DNA from: Magicicada septendecula
Lineage: Eukaryota; Arthropoda; Insecta; Hemiptera; Cicadidae
DNA: 64,000 nt
NCBI GenBank assembly: GCA_034769895.1
Contig: JAWRYS010001449.1
Location: 124,001-188,000 of the forward strand
Direction: 5' to 3'
Shown one piece after another: positions 9,724-22,721 of the stretch; within the stretch, counting starts at the first letter, position 1, and the number at the start of each line of letters is the position of its first letter. Under the pieces are notes generated by a model. The model was not told where the DNA came from. It did not search any database and worked only from the letters and a program-made list of their open reading frames with translations. The translations under genes and the position numbers were made by a program.

Positions 9724-12700
9724 ATTTATAGCATCCCCCCAAAAATTGTATGTGTTATGTCGGGTGTTACACTCCGCGCACTTTCGATACTTACTGATGA
9801 CTGGTTCCTCTGCGATGATGTCGTCCTGCAAAACAACTTAAGCTACTATGTGTATGTCGGCGCCACTTGGATTTTTTGTTCCAAGAAATTATTATTAAAT
9901 TTAAATTTTGCTTTCTTAGTAGTTAATTTAATTCTATGAAAAAATGTGAACAAGACAGTTTGAATTTGAAAATAACGTATGTTTTAATGAACCTTAAAAA
10001 TCGTCTGAAGGACTAACACTCGTATTAAATAAAATTGCAGAGTTACAAAAAATTATTATTGACAAGTTTTTTCTCCAATCAAGTATCGGCTAACAAATAT
10101 TTTATTTACTCAGTTGAAAAGCAAGAGTTTAGTGTATGAAAAATCTTTATACTCAGGACGTGACTCCTTTGAACTACCAAGACATATCAATAAGATGCTT
10201 TACAAAAATTGCGTGATTTGAAGGTGTGTGACATGTGTAGTACAACTGTGTGACAAATGATACCAGGTAAAAATGACTTTAACTTTTGAGCAACTCACGT
10301 TCCGGTGGGTAATTGTTTCTTGCACTGGACACTTCTCTTGAGGACGTCTTCGATCTCGCCTCTTCGTGTTGACGTTCCTCATGCACTGATAATTATTTGT
10401 AAGTCAAAATACGGTTTTTAAAACTCTGCACAATTGGAAATAAGTTTAGCAGTGAATTTATGCTTTGAATACTGCCGGCGATAATCAGCTGTCTGCGTGG
10501 TTTCTCGATTCGGCCGCCACGGCGCTGGCTCTCCTCTCACAGTTGAGAATAGGCTTGTGTACGTAACGTTATAGGGATTTTGTCAAAGTCAGTTTGTCTT
10601 AGCGAATACCAGCAGAATTGATTTTCTATTAAAATTTGGTCCTTTCCTGGGCTGCTAGTATTCTGGCTGCGTGTGTTCTATTAAAATATGTCATGTTGCT
10701 GCTCTATTCAACAACACGTTGGCGTATACTCCTTGTATAGGTTAGTTCAGTCTTTTGTCATGTACGGGAAAAGCCTTTCTGTGTTTTCGTGTCACTTCTC
10801 GTTCTTCGGTTTCGCCTCGGATGTGATGATCAGTTTCGTGGGTGATGTGTCTCTTCTGGATTCAAGGCATAAAGTGTTTTTTGGTTGAACTTCGTCTTCC
10901 TTTTATACTCTGTAAGGCTCATTGTTTTAATTTTTTGACATGAACGTCCGGTGTATTTGTGTAAAAATTCCTTCTAGAACGTTCGAGAATAATCAAATGG
11001 AACATCATGGAACAAATTTGACTTCCGTAGAAGCTTTAGAACAAAAATTTCTTATTCTTCACACTAAGGATATTACTAAAATTATTCTGGTATTTGTAAA
11101 ACAATTTTACATAACTACTTACAATCTGCATGCCATTACTATTTTTGGATTCTCTGCTTTCAACTGAATCTAATGATACTAATTACGATTGGTTTTGAAC
11201 AAATTAACTCTAATAAAATAACATAAAATACAACCCTTACCTTGGAATGTTTTCATAAAATTCCAATTTCCTAACTATAAAATTGTTGTGAAGTTGTTTG
11301 GTTCTTTCTACAACATTAATGCATAATATAATCATCTTTTTATAACAAAATAAACAAAAATTAACACACATAATATATAAATAAGTTTGGTTTTGTATGG
11401 TCCTTGCATATGGCCTATGTTATTGTCACTGGTTCTTTACAATAATTTGTCTTTTTTCAGTATCATATATGGGATTTTTCGAGTATTCACTGAGAGTTTA
11501 TTATATTGTCTATCTTTGGTGATACCTGGTTTATCCTGATACATATTATTTTTACTGTAAGACTACTTAGCATCATATTGGTTTGCCTAAGTGATTCATT
11601 TTCTTGGTGTGACAAATTTCACTCTCATATTTCAAATTCTTTAAGAATTAAGCATGTTTTCAACTGAGTAAGTTTGTTTCCTTTATTTTTGCTAATATTC
11701 TGCAATTATTTTGTCATATATGACTGTTTTTTGTGATTGTTCTTTGGCCTTAGCCAGGTATGGTACAGGTAAATAGTTTCCTAACTCGACTGTTATAATG
11801 TTTTAGTTGGTCAAATATATAAGTATAGTCACATTATATTGTATTTCAACTTTATAATACAATTTGGTTGCATTTTGTCAACATTAAATCCATAAATATT
11901 ACAATATTATAGGTCTATTACATGTTTTCAGTCAATACTGTTTTTGGCTATTTTAATTGATTTTTAATCACTTTACAGCTTTCTCTATTTAAGATAATTT
12001 GTTCGTCTTTGCCTAATTGACATTTACCTATATTTTTTATCTTAATTCTATAATAATTAATTTTTTCATAAAATCTGAGTGATTGTACTCAGCTCCTAAA
12101 CATGATTTTTTTGTCATAACATTTATATATATATATATATATATTTTTTTTTTAACTTACATCCTTTCTAATAATGTATTCAAATCATTTAATACATTTA
12201 TTTTATTTACATTACAAAGTATAATAATGGATCTTGTCCATTAATTCACAATAAATAGTTTTTTATACCCTATTCAAAGTTACATTACTTAATAATTAAT
12301 GACCTTATTTTGGTTGTTTCTGATATTATCTGTCTCTCTTATAGTATATTATTGGTTTTACACTGTTCTTCACTTAAATAATATATATGGGGTTTGAGTC
12401 TTAGTCATAGTCTTGTCGTTTTTTCCATGTTAATGATATTAATTATTAGACAATATTACAAAATTTTTCGGATTACTTGGGTTCGATACTGTTCACCTCA
12501 CTTTCCTCTTATGATAAATTACTATGCAAATAATTTCCTTTATGGAACCTTCTGTGACGTTACATATGCCTCACCGTTAAAATTGATAAGTTGGGAAAAA
12601 CATTTCTTCAGTTTTGATGAAATTATTATTTGTATATTAACCTTTTATTAGCTTCTTTATATTTCATTCTTTTATCTTATAATTAAATTCCTGTACTACT

Positions 12701-13263
12701 CCTTTAATATATTAATCCATCTCATTATTCATGTTTCGTTCTTTGTCGTATCTCCTTTTCCTTTCCTTTTACCTTGGTGTTAATTATTTAATCTTTGATA
12801 TAACTCCCTAACAACTCCCTAACTTTTATAGCAGGTTGGAAGTCAGAGTGGCTCGCTATCGCATACATTCTCCGCCCTTCCCTATGTATAATTACTGAAA
12901 TCAGAGGCAACACATCTCTGTCCAGAAAATAATAATTGCACTTTTGCAACAAATAATAATAATAAAAAAATATAATATTCAAAGATCATAGGCTCCTACA
13001 CATAAATTCCCTTTCTTAAACTCTTCTGATTATTTCTCAATTATATTAATATACCATTCTCTGCAGGTAAAATTATCTTTTAAAATCATTCAATGTTAAT
13101 AGCTATATTTATAGATTCATCATTACCTTCTTATGTAACACACTGTTTCCCTTTTTTTTTTCATTTATCATTTCCTTTTAGTATCAATTATATGACAGTA
13201 TTTCTCCTCCTTAGTAATATCAATTGTTATTTGATTGTTCAATAATTTATTTAATGAATTATG
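9724..13263 (-). repeat. LTR-like block between units 2 and 3 (about 3.5 kb)
   Basis: A copy of 3412-6914, differing by scattered substitutions and small indels, such as a longer TA run at 12123-12144 and extra A/T tracts near 12937-12970. No credible gene. It serves unit 2 as its 5' flank and unit 3 as its 3' flank, so neighbouring units share it. Confidence 0.55.
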
Positions 13264-13795
13264 TCCTTTCCTTTTTTCCTTTCTCTCCTTCTCTAACCAC
13301 GGGTAAGTTGGTAAATATACGTTGACTTGGCTATTGGAAATAAATTTATATCTTATATATATATTTTTGCCTTTGGTGGAAGGTGTCCTTCTCGTATTTT
13401 ATTTTTTTTATTTATTTATTTTTTATTAATAATCCTTTCTCTCCTTTTCTAAGTATGGGTAAGTTGGTAAATATACGTTGACTTGGCTATTGGAAATAAA
13501 TTTATATCTTATATATATATTTTTGCCTATGGTGGAAGGTGTCCTTCTCGTATTTTATTTTTATTTATTTATTTATTTTTTATTAATAATCCTTTCCTTT
13601 TCTAAGTACGGGTAAGTTGGTAAATATACGTTGACTTGGCTATTGGAAATAAATTTATATCTTATATATATATTTTTGCCTTTGGTGGAAGGTGTCCTTC
13701 TCGTATTTTATTTTTTTTTATTATTATTTTTTTTTTATTAATAATCCTTTCTCTCCTTTTCTAAGTACGGGTAAGTTGGTAAATATACGTTGACT
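13264..13795 (-). repeat. Polypurine tract and 150-bp repeats, unit 3
   Basis: A pyrimidine run at 13264-13294 on the plus strand is followed by three full copies and a partial copy of the 150-bp repeat. The third copy has lost CTCTCC before its border (near 13590). Confidence 0.75.
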
Positions 13796-14022
13796 TGTGT
13801 TTTTATTCATGGTACTTTCTCAATGACGCTGGATTTGACTTGTGTTTTTACTCATGGTACCTTCTCAACGACGCTTGATTATTGTACCCTTTACTTTGTT
13901 ACTAACAGTGTCTGTTACCTCGTATGTATTGTTTTTATTGTCTTTGTCTTGTCTATTTTCGTATTCAGTTACCTCATAATATTGGTTCAGTGAAGGGCTG
14001 TTTTCCTTTTTCACTGCCGCGT

Positions 14023-16028
14023 CTAGTTTAAATGAGCACCTGTCTCATTTGCCCGGTCTCCCGGAACATTGGGTTGCTGACTTGTTTGTGGTTCCTGTCT
14101 AACCTCGAGGTTACCACTAATAGGTCGGCTATTCGTTGTATTACTCTGGTTACCTTGCGTCTGTTGTGGGTAATACACGTTAGTCGGTAAATTGGGTTGG
14201 TATGGTCGTTGATTATTGGCCATTGTATAGTTTACCTGGGGTCTATACTCCTGGTTACTCCTATCACCTCCTCCTTGATTACCTCCGTTTCGGTAATTAT
14301 TTCGCTGACTAATTATTCCCTCTATAATTATTGCCGCGATAACTATTTCCTTGATTATAGTTCCGATTGTAATTATTTTCGGGGTAATTATTTCGGTTTG
14401 GTCCTGGATAGTTACGGTTATTTGGACCTTGATTGTTATTATTTCGGCTATTTGGTGAGGTACTATTGTTCTGGCTATTCGGGTTAAAATTATTACCATT
14501 TCCACCTCCATTCCGGTTTGGTCCGTTGTTACTGTTATTATAGTCTACTTTACGACTGGGGGGTTGGTAGTCTTGGAACCTTCCAGCAGATTCACAGTTT
14601 TCTAATAACTTAGCTAGATCAGTTATTTTACTAAGTTGTTGGTACAATTGGGCATCCTTAATGCCGTAGCTATAATGTCCAGCTAACTGTCTCACCAAAC
14701 ATTCTTCCGGGATTGGCGGTATTAACTTTCGTGCCAAACATATCTTTCCCAGGAAATAAGATGTTGGGGATTGTCCATTGGACGCGTCGTATTTCCCGTA
14801 GAATATGTCCATTCTTACTCTGTTTTGCGCTGTCTCTGACCAATACTTTTCTTTGAATTGGCGTTTGAATTCAACTAAGTTTGTTATTTCGGGTCGTACC
14901 ACTATCCACCAGTTATCCCTCGTATTTCGGAACATTTCGTCTAACATCTCCCTTATTCTATCCTACCTTGTTTCCCTATTCCTTTCAATGAAATCTTCCA
15001 ACCTCTCTAAGAATTCCATAGGGTTCCGGTGATAGTTTTGGAAGTTGATTACCTCCCTGTTCTCGCTATGACACGTATGGGTATTCAATATCGGTGTGTC
15101 CCTCAGCGCTTCTAATTTTTCCTGCAGGTTTTTCTCTCTCTGATCTATTTCCTGTATGTTATTTCTATTAGTTTTTATTTGCTCGTCCAACCTGTTAGCT
15201 ATGTCATACGTTCTCTGTATTCTCTCGCTAACGTCCTTCCGGACTTCTCCTACCTCCTGCATGATTTCGTCTTGGTTTTGCCTTACCTTGTTTTCGAGAG
15301 TTCTAACATTTTGTTTGGTCTCTACGGTTCGCTCCTCTATATTTTCAAAACGGGTATTATTGCCTTCCTGCAACCTTTCTAACTGTTTCTCCATTGTCTC
15401 GACCTTCCTGTCACTGTTGATTTTACTATCATCGATCTTTTTGTTTACTGTTTCGTAATTTGCGGTAATTTCCTTTTTCAGGGACTCTATACATTTTTTA
15501 TTCTCCTCCTGAAATAGCTCCAGCTTTTTCCCATTATCATTTATTTTATCGGTGATATACTCCCTTAAAGACTCTATTTTTCTGTCTAGTTCCTCCTTAT
15601 CTTCCTGTCTGTCTTTTCTCAGGGATTCTATACTTCCTTTTATTTCCGCCCTATCTTCCTGTCTATTTTTATTATTCTCCTCCTTATCTTCCTGTCTATT
15701 TTTATTATCATCCTCCTTCAGGGATTCTGTATTTTTGTTCATATTTTTGTTTATCGTTTCTTCCATTCTTTGGAACATCATCATTATTGCATTCATGTCA
15801 ATGCTCCCTGTTATTTTTTCTGGTTCGGGTTTCTCTGTTTGGTCTTCCATTTGCATGGGTCCTTCTCCTGTTTGTTCCTCTAGTTTATCTCCCATTTGTA
15901 TTGGTCCTTCAATTTCTAGTGTGGGCGGTTCTATTTCTGTTTCCTCGACTTCGACTGCCTCCCCGTCTTCCACACTTAATTCGGGTTCTACATTTTTCTT
16001 CACCTTTTTTTCCTTTTGGTTGCGGCAT
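14023..16028 (-). pseudogene. gag: Gag, array unit 3, three inactivating lesions
   Basis: This is the same 668-codon gag frame with three breaks. One extra T in the run near 16010 shifts the frame a few codons after the start. TGG became TAG (Trp to stop) at about 14960, in the RETRWDR motif at the start of the capsid-like core. A 2-bp deletion (GT) near 14310 lies in the Asn/Tyr-rich tail. What remains open is a 381-codon frame that begins in the leader, a 212-codon middle frame and a 162-codon end frame. The frameshift signal (14026-14032) is unchanged. The same three lesions are found in units 4 and 5. Confidence 0.9.
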
Positions 16029-16070
16029 CTTGATTTGTTGGTAGTTTCCGGGCTTGTTCCTTTCCTTTCA

Positions 16071-16089
16071 AGCCCCACGTTGGGCGCCA
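16071..16089 (-). promoter_or_regulatory. tRNA-Lys(CUU) primer-binding site, unit 3
   Basis: Unchanged 19-nt match, between the gag leader and the shortened LTR-like block. Confidence 0.85.
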
Positions 16090-16579
16090 ATTTATAGTAT
16101 CCCCCCAAAAATTGTATTTGTTATGTCGGGTGTTACACTCCGCGCACTTTCGATACTTACTGATGACTGGTTCCTCTGCGATGATGTCGTCCTGCAAAAC
16201 AACTTAAGCTACTATGTGTATGTCGGCGCCACTTGGATTTTTTGTTCCAAGAAATTATTATTAAATTTAAATTTTGCTTTCTTAGTAGTTAATTTAATTC
16301 TATGAAAAAATGTGAACAAGACAGTTTGAATTTGAAAATAACGTATGTTTTAATGAACCTTAAAAATCGTCTGAAGGACTAACACTCGTATTAAATAAAA
16401 TTGCAGAGTTACAAAAAATTATTATTGCCAAGTTTTTTCTCCAATCAAGTATCGGCTAACAAATATTTTATTTACTCAGTTGAAAAGCATGAGTTTAGTG
16501 TATGAAAAATCTTTATACTCAGGATGTGACTCCTTTGAACTACCAAGACATATCAATAAGATGTATTTAATTAATTATG
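16090..16579 (-). repeat. Shortened LTR-like block between units 3 and 4
   Basis: Only the first 0.47 kb next to the primer-binding site and the last few bases next to the polypurine tract remain. The breakpoint is at about 16563. The two ends of the deletion share little sequence beyond a nearby CAATAA, so end joining or replication slippage is likelier than homologous recombination. Confidence 0.75.
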
Positions 16580-17111
16580 TCCTTTCCTTTTTTCCTTTCT
16601 CTCCTTCTCTAACCACGGGTAAGTTGGTAAATATACGTTGACTTGGCTATTGGAAATAAATTTATATCTTATATATATATTTTTGCCTTTGGTGGAAGGT
16701 GTCCTTCTCGTATTTTATTTTTTTTATTTATTTATTTTTTATTAATAATCCTTTCTCTCCTTTTCTAAGTATGGGTAAGTTGGTAAATATACGTTGACTT
16801 GGCTATTGGAAATAAATTTATATCTTATATATATATTTTTGCCTATGGTGGAAGGTGTCCTTCTCGTATTTTATTTTTATTTATTTATTTATTTTTTATT
16901 AATAATCCTTTCCTTTTCTAAGTACGGGTAAGTTGGTAAATATACGTTGACTTGGCTATTGGAAATAAATTTATATCTTATATATATATTTTTGCCTTTG
17001 GTGGAAGGTGTCCTTCTCGTATTTTATTTTTTTTTATTATTATTTTTTTTTTATTAATAATCCTTTCTCTCCTTTTCTAAGTACGGGTAAGTTGGTAAAT
17101 ATACGTTGACT
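16580..17111 (-). repeat. Polypurine tract and 150-bp repeats, unit 4
   Basis: A copy of 13264-13795 at a distance of 3316 bp, including the CTCTCC deletion in the third repeat. Confidence 0.75.
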
Positions 17112-17338
17112 TGTGTTTTTATTCATGGTACTTTCTCAATGACGCTGGATTTGACTTGTGTTTTTACTCATGGTACCTTCTCAACGACGCTTGATTATTG
17201 TACCCTTTACTTTGTTACTAACAGTGTCTGTTACCTCGTATGTATTGTTTTTATTGTCTTTGTCTTGTCTATTTTCGTATTCAGTTACCTCATAATATTG
17301 GTTCAGTGAAGGGCTGTTTTCCTTTTTCACTGCCGCGT

Positions 17339-19344
17339 CTAGTTTAAATGAGCACCTGTCTCATTTGCCCGGTCTCCCGGAACATTGGGTTGCTGACTTG
17401 TTTGTGGTTCCTGTCTAACCTCGAGGTTACCACTAATAGGTCGGCTATTCGTTGTATTACTCTGGTTACCTTGCGTCTGTTGTGGGTAATACACGTTAGT
17501 CGGTAAATTGGGTTGGTATGGTCGTTGATTATTGGCCATTGTATAGTTTACCTGGGGTCTATACTCCTGGTTACTCCTATCACCTCCTCCTTGATTACCT
17601 CCGTTTCGGTAATTATTTCGCTGACTAATTATTCCCTCTATAATTATTGCCGCGATAACTATTTCCTTGATTATAGTTCCGATTGTAATTATTTTCGGGG
17701 TAATTATTTCGGTTTGGTCCTGGATAGTTACGGTTATTTGGACCTTGATTGTTATTATTTCGGCTATTTGGTGAGGTACTATTGTTCTGGCTATTCGGGT
17801 TAAAATTATTACCATTTCCACCTCCATTCCGGTTTGGTCCGTTGTTACTGTTATTATAGTCTACTTTACGACTGGGGGGTTGGTAGTCTTGGAACCTTCC
17901 AGCAGATTCACAGTTTTCTAATAACTTAGCTAGATCAGTTATTTTACTAAGTTGTTGGTACAATTGGGCATCCTTAATGCCGTAGCTATAATGTCCAGCT
18001 AACTGTCTCACCAAACATTCTTCCGGGATTGGCGGTATTAACTTTCGTGCCAAACATATCTTTCCCAGGAAATAAGATGTTGGGGATTGTCCATTGGACG
18101 CGTCGTATTTCCCGTAGAATATGTCCATTCTTACTCTGTTTTGCGCTGTCTCTGACCAATACTTTTCTTTGAATTGGCGTTTGAATTCAACTAAGTTTGT
18201 TATTTCGGGTCGTACCACTATCCACCAGTTATCCCTCGTATTTCGGAACATTTCGTCTAACATCTCCCTTATTCTATCCTACCTTGTTTCCCTATTCCTT
18301 TCAATGAAATCTTCCAACCTCTCTAAGAATTCCATAGGGTTCCGGTGATAGTTTTGGAAGTTGATTACCTCCCTGTTCTCGCTATGACACGTATGGGTAT
18401 TCAATATCGGTGTGTCCCTCAGCGCTTCTAATTTTTCCTGCAGGTTTTTCTCTCTCTGATCTATTTCCTGTATGTTATTTCTATTAGTTTTTATTTGCTC
18501 GTCCAACCTGTTAGCTATGTCATACGTTCTCTGTATTCTCTCGCTAACGTCCTTCCGGACTTCTCCTACCTCCTGCATGATTTCGTCTTGGTTTTGCCTT
18601 ACCTTGTTTTCGAGAGTTCTAACATTTTGTTTGGTCTCTACGGTTCGCTCCTCTATATTTTCAAAACGGGTATTATTGCCTTCCTGCAACCTTTCTAACT
18701 GTTTCTCCATTGTCTCGACCTTCCTGTCACTGTTGATTTTACTATCATCGATCTTTTTGTTTACTGTTTCGTAATTTGCGGTAATTTCCTTTTTCAGGGA
18801 CTCTATACATTTTTTATTCTCCTCCTGAAATAGCTCCAGCTTTTTCCCATTATCATTTATTTTATCGGTGATATACTCCCTTAAAGACTCTATTTTTCTG
18901 TCTAGTTCCTCCTTATCTTCCTGTCTGTCTTTTCTCAGGGATTCTATACTTCCTTTTATTTCCGCCCTATCTTCCTGTCTATTTTTATTATTCTCCTCCT
19001 TATCTTCCTGTCTATTTTTATTATCATCCTCCTTCAGGGATTCTGTATTTTTGTTCATATTTTTGTTTATCGTTTCTTCCATTCTTTGGAACATCATCAT
19101 TATTGCATTCATGTCAATGCTCCCTGTTATTTTTTCTGGTTCGGGTTTCTCTGTTTGGTCTTCCATTTGCATGAGTCCTTCTCCTGTTTGTTCCTCTAGT
19201 TTATCTCCCATTTGTATTGGTCCTTCAATTTCTAGTGTGGGCGGTTCTATTTCTGTTTCCTCGACTTCGACTGCCTCCCCGTCTTCCACACTTAATTCGG
19301 GTTCTACATTTTTCTTCACCTTTTTTTCCTTTTGGTTGCGGCAT
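17339..19344 (-). pseudogene. gag: Gag, array unit 4, same three lesions
   Basis: A near-identical copy of the unit 3 gag with the same extra T, Trp-to-stop codon and 2-bp deletion. One private change was noticed: G to A near 19174 (Pro to Leu in the N-terminal acidic region). The frameshift heptamer at 17342-17348 and its stem are intact. Confidence 0.9.
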
Positions 19345-19386
19345 CTTGATTTGTTGGTAGTTTCCGGGCTTGTTCCTTTCCTTTCA

Positions 19387-19405
19387 AGCCCCACGTTGGG
19401 CGCCA
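19387..19405 (-). promoter_or_regulatory. tRNA-Lys(CUU) primer-binding site, unit 4
   Basis: Unchanged 19-nt match to the tRNA-Lys(CUU) 3' end. Confidence 0.85.
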
Positions 19406-19895
19406 ATTTATAGTATCCCCCCAAAAATTGTATTTGTTATGTCGGGTGTTACACTCCGCGCACTTTCGATACTTACTGATGACTGGTTCCTCTGCGATGA
19501 TGTCGTCCTGCAAAACAACTTAAGCTACTATGTGTATGTCGGCGCCACTTGGATTTTTTGTTCCAAGAAATTATTATTAAATTTAAATTTTGCTTTCTTA
19601 GTAGTTAATTTAATTCTATGAAAAAATGTGAACAAGACAGTTTGAATTTGAAAATAACGTATGTTTTAATGAACCTTAAAAATCGTCTGAAGGACTAACA
19701 CTCGTATTAAATAAAATTGCAGAGTTACAAAAAATTATTATTGCCAAGTTTTTTCTCCAATCAAGTATCGGCTAACAAATATTTTATTTACTCAGTTGAA
19801 AAGCATGAGTTTAGTGTATGAAAAATCTTTATACTCAGGATGTGACTCCTTTGAACTACCAAGACATATCAATAAGATGTATTTAATTAATTATG
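19406..19895 (-). repeat. Shortened LTR-like block between units 4 and 5
   Basis: Same structure and same breakpoint as 16090-16579, which shows that the deletion existed before the unit was multiplied. Confidence 0.75.
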
Positions 19896-20427
19896 TCCTT
19901 TCCTTTTTTCCTTTCTCTCCTTCTCTAACCACGGGTAAGTTGGTAAATATACGTTGACTTGGCTATTGGAAATAAATTTATATCTTATATATATATTTTT
20001 GCCTTTGGTGGAAGGTGTCCTTCTCGTATTTTATTTTTTTTATTTATTTATTTTTTATTAATAATCCTTTCTCTCCTTTTCTAAGTATGGGTAAGTTGGT
20101 AAATATACGTTGACTTGGCTATTGGAAATAAATTTATATCTTATATATATATTTTTGCCTATGGTGGAAGGTGTCCTTCTCGTATTTTATTTTTATTTAT
20201 TTATTTATTTTTTATTAATAATCCTTTCCTTTTCTAAGTACGGGTAAGTTGGTAAATATACGTTGACTTGGCTATTGGAAATAAATTTATATCTTATATA
20301 TATATTTTTGCCTTTGGTGGAAGGTGTCCTTCTCGTATTTTATTTTTTTTTATTATTATTTTTTTTTTATTAATAATCCTTTCTCTCCTTTTCTAAGTAC
20401 GGGTAAGTTGGTAAATATACGTTGACT
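19896..20427 (-). repeat. Polypurine tract and 150-bp repeats, unit 5
   Basis: A third copy of the unit 3 arrangement, again 3316 bp further on. Confidence 0.75.
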
Positions 20428-20654
20428 TGTGTTTTTATTCATGGTACTTTCTCAATGACGCTGGATTTGACTTGTGTTTTTACTCATGGTACCTTCTCAA
20501 CGACGCTTGATTATTGTACCCTTTACTTTGTTACTAACAGTGTCTGTTACCTCGTATGTATTGTTTTTATTGTCTTTGTCTTGTCTATTTTCGTATTCAG
20601 TTACCTCATAATATTGGTTCAGTGAAGGGCTGTTTTCCTTTTTCACTGCCGCGT

Positions 20655-22660
20655 CTAGTTTAAATGAGCACCTGTCTCATTTGCCCGGTCTCCCGGAACA
20701 TTGGGTTGCTGACTTGTTTGTGGTTCCTGTCTAACCTCGAGGTTACCACTAATAGGTCGGCTATTCGTTGTATTACTCTGGTTACCTTGCGTCTGTTGTG
20801 GGTAATACACGTTAGTCGGTAAATTGGGTTGGTATGGTCGTTGATTATTGGCCATTGTATAGTTTACCTGGGGTCTATACTCCTGGTTACTCCTATCACC
20901 TCCTCCTTGATTACCTCCGTTTCGGTAATTATTTCGCTGACTAATTATTCCCTCTATAATTATTGCCGCGATAACTATTTCCTTGATTATAGTTCCGATT
21001 GTAATTATTTTCGGGGTAATTATTTCGGTTTGGTCCTGGATAGTTACGGTTATTTGGACCTTGATTGTTATTATTTCGGCTATTTGGTGAGGTACTATTG
21101 TTCTGGCTATTCGGGTTAAAATTATTACCATTTCCACCTCCATTCCGGTTTGGTCCGTTGTTACTGTTATTATAGTCTACTTTACGACTGGGGGGTTGGT
21201 AGTCTTGGAACCTTCCAGCAGATTCACAGTTTTCTAATAACTTAGCTAGATCAGTTATTTTACTAAGTTGTTGGTACAATTGGGCATCCTTAATGCCGTA
21301 GCTATAATGTCCAGCTAACTGTCTCACCAAACATTCTTCCGGGATTGGCGGTATTAACTTTCGTGCCAAACATATCTTTCCCAGGAAATAAGATGTTGGG
21401 GATTGTCCATTGGACGCGTCGTATTTCCCGTAGAATATGTCCATTCTTACTCTGTTTTGCGCTGTCTCTGACCAATACTTTTCTTTGAATTGGCGTTTGA
21501 ATTCAACTAAGTTTGTTATTTCGAGTCGTACCACTATCCACCAGTTATCCCTCGTATTTCGGAACATTTCGTCTAACATCTCCCTTATTCTATCCTACCT
21601 TGTTTCCCTATTCCTTTCAATGAAATCTTCCAACCTCTCTAAGAATTCCATAGGGTTCCGGTGATAGTTTTGGAAGTTGATTACCTCCCTGTTCTCGCTA
21701 TGACACGTATGGGTATTCAATATCGGTGTGTCCCTCAGCGCTTCTAATTTTTCCTGCAGGTTTTTCTCTCTCTGATCTATTTCCTGTATGTTATTTCTAT
21801 TAGTTTTTATTTGCTCGTCCAACCTGTTAGCTATGTCATACGTTCTCTGTATTCTCTCGCTAACGTCCTTCCGGACTTCTCCTACCTCCTGCATGATTTC
21901 GTCTTGGTTTTGCCTTACCTTGTTTTCGAGAGTTCTAACATTTTGTTTGGTCTCTACGGTTCGCTCCTCTATATTTTCAAAACGGGTATTATTGCCTTCC
22001 TGCAACCTTTCTAACTGTTTCTCCATTGTCTCGACCTTCCTGTCACTGTTGATTTTACTATCATCGATCTTTTTGTTTACTGTTTCGTAATTTGCGGTAA
22101 TTTCCTTTTTCAGGGACTCTATACATTTTTTATTCTCCTCCTGAAATAGCTCCAGCTTTTTCCCATTATCATTTATTTTATCGGTGATATACTCCCTTAA
22201 AGACTCTATTTTTCTGTCTAGTTCCTCCTTATCTTCCTGTCTGTCTTTTCTCAGGGATTCTATACTTCCTTTTATTTCCGCCCTATCTTCCTGTCTATTT
22301 TTATTATTCTCCTCCTTATCTTCCTGTCTATTTTTATTATCATCCTCCTTCAGGGATTCTGTATTTTTGTTCATATTTTTGTTTATCGTTTCTTCCATTC
22401 TTTGGAACATCATCATTATTGCATTCATGTCAATGCTCCCTGTTATTTTTTCTGGTTCGGGTTTCTCTGTTTGGTCTTCCATTTGCATGGGTCCTTCTCC
22501 TGTTTGTTCCTCTAGTTTATCTCCCATTTGTATTGGTCCTTCAATTTCTAGTGTGGGCGGTTCTATTTCTGTTTCCTCGACTTCGACTGCCTCCCCGTCT
22601 TCCACACTTAATTCGGGTTCTACATTTTTCTTCACCTTTTTTTCCTTTTGGTTGCGGCAT
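20655..22660 (-). pseudogene. gag: Gag, array unit 5, same three lesions
   Basis: A third near-identical dead gag. One private change was noticed at 21524 (GGG to GAG on the plus strand, giving Pro to Leu in the capsid-like core). The frameshift heptamer is at 20658-20664. Confidence 0.9.
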
Positions 22661-22702
22661 CTTGATTTGTTGGTAGTTTCCGGGCTTGTTCCTTTCCTTT
22701 CA

Positions 22703-22721
22703 AGCCCCACGTTGGGCGCCA
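22703..22721 (-). promoter_or_regulatory. tRNA-Lys(CUU) primer-binding site, unit 5
   Basis: Unchanged 19-nt match. Unlike units 3 and 4, it is followed by a full-length LTR-like block. Confidence 0.85.

Noticed and set aside
12121..12145. TA dinucleotide run (also 25121-25140 and 40599-40615) and CA run at 35295-35313
   Set aside because: Ordinary microsatellites that vary between repeat copies. No function implied.
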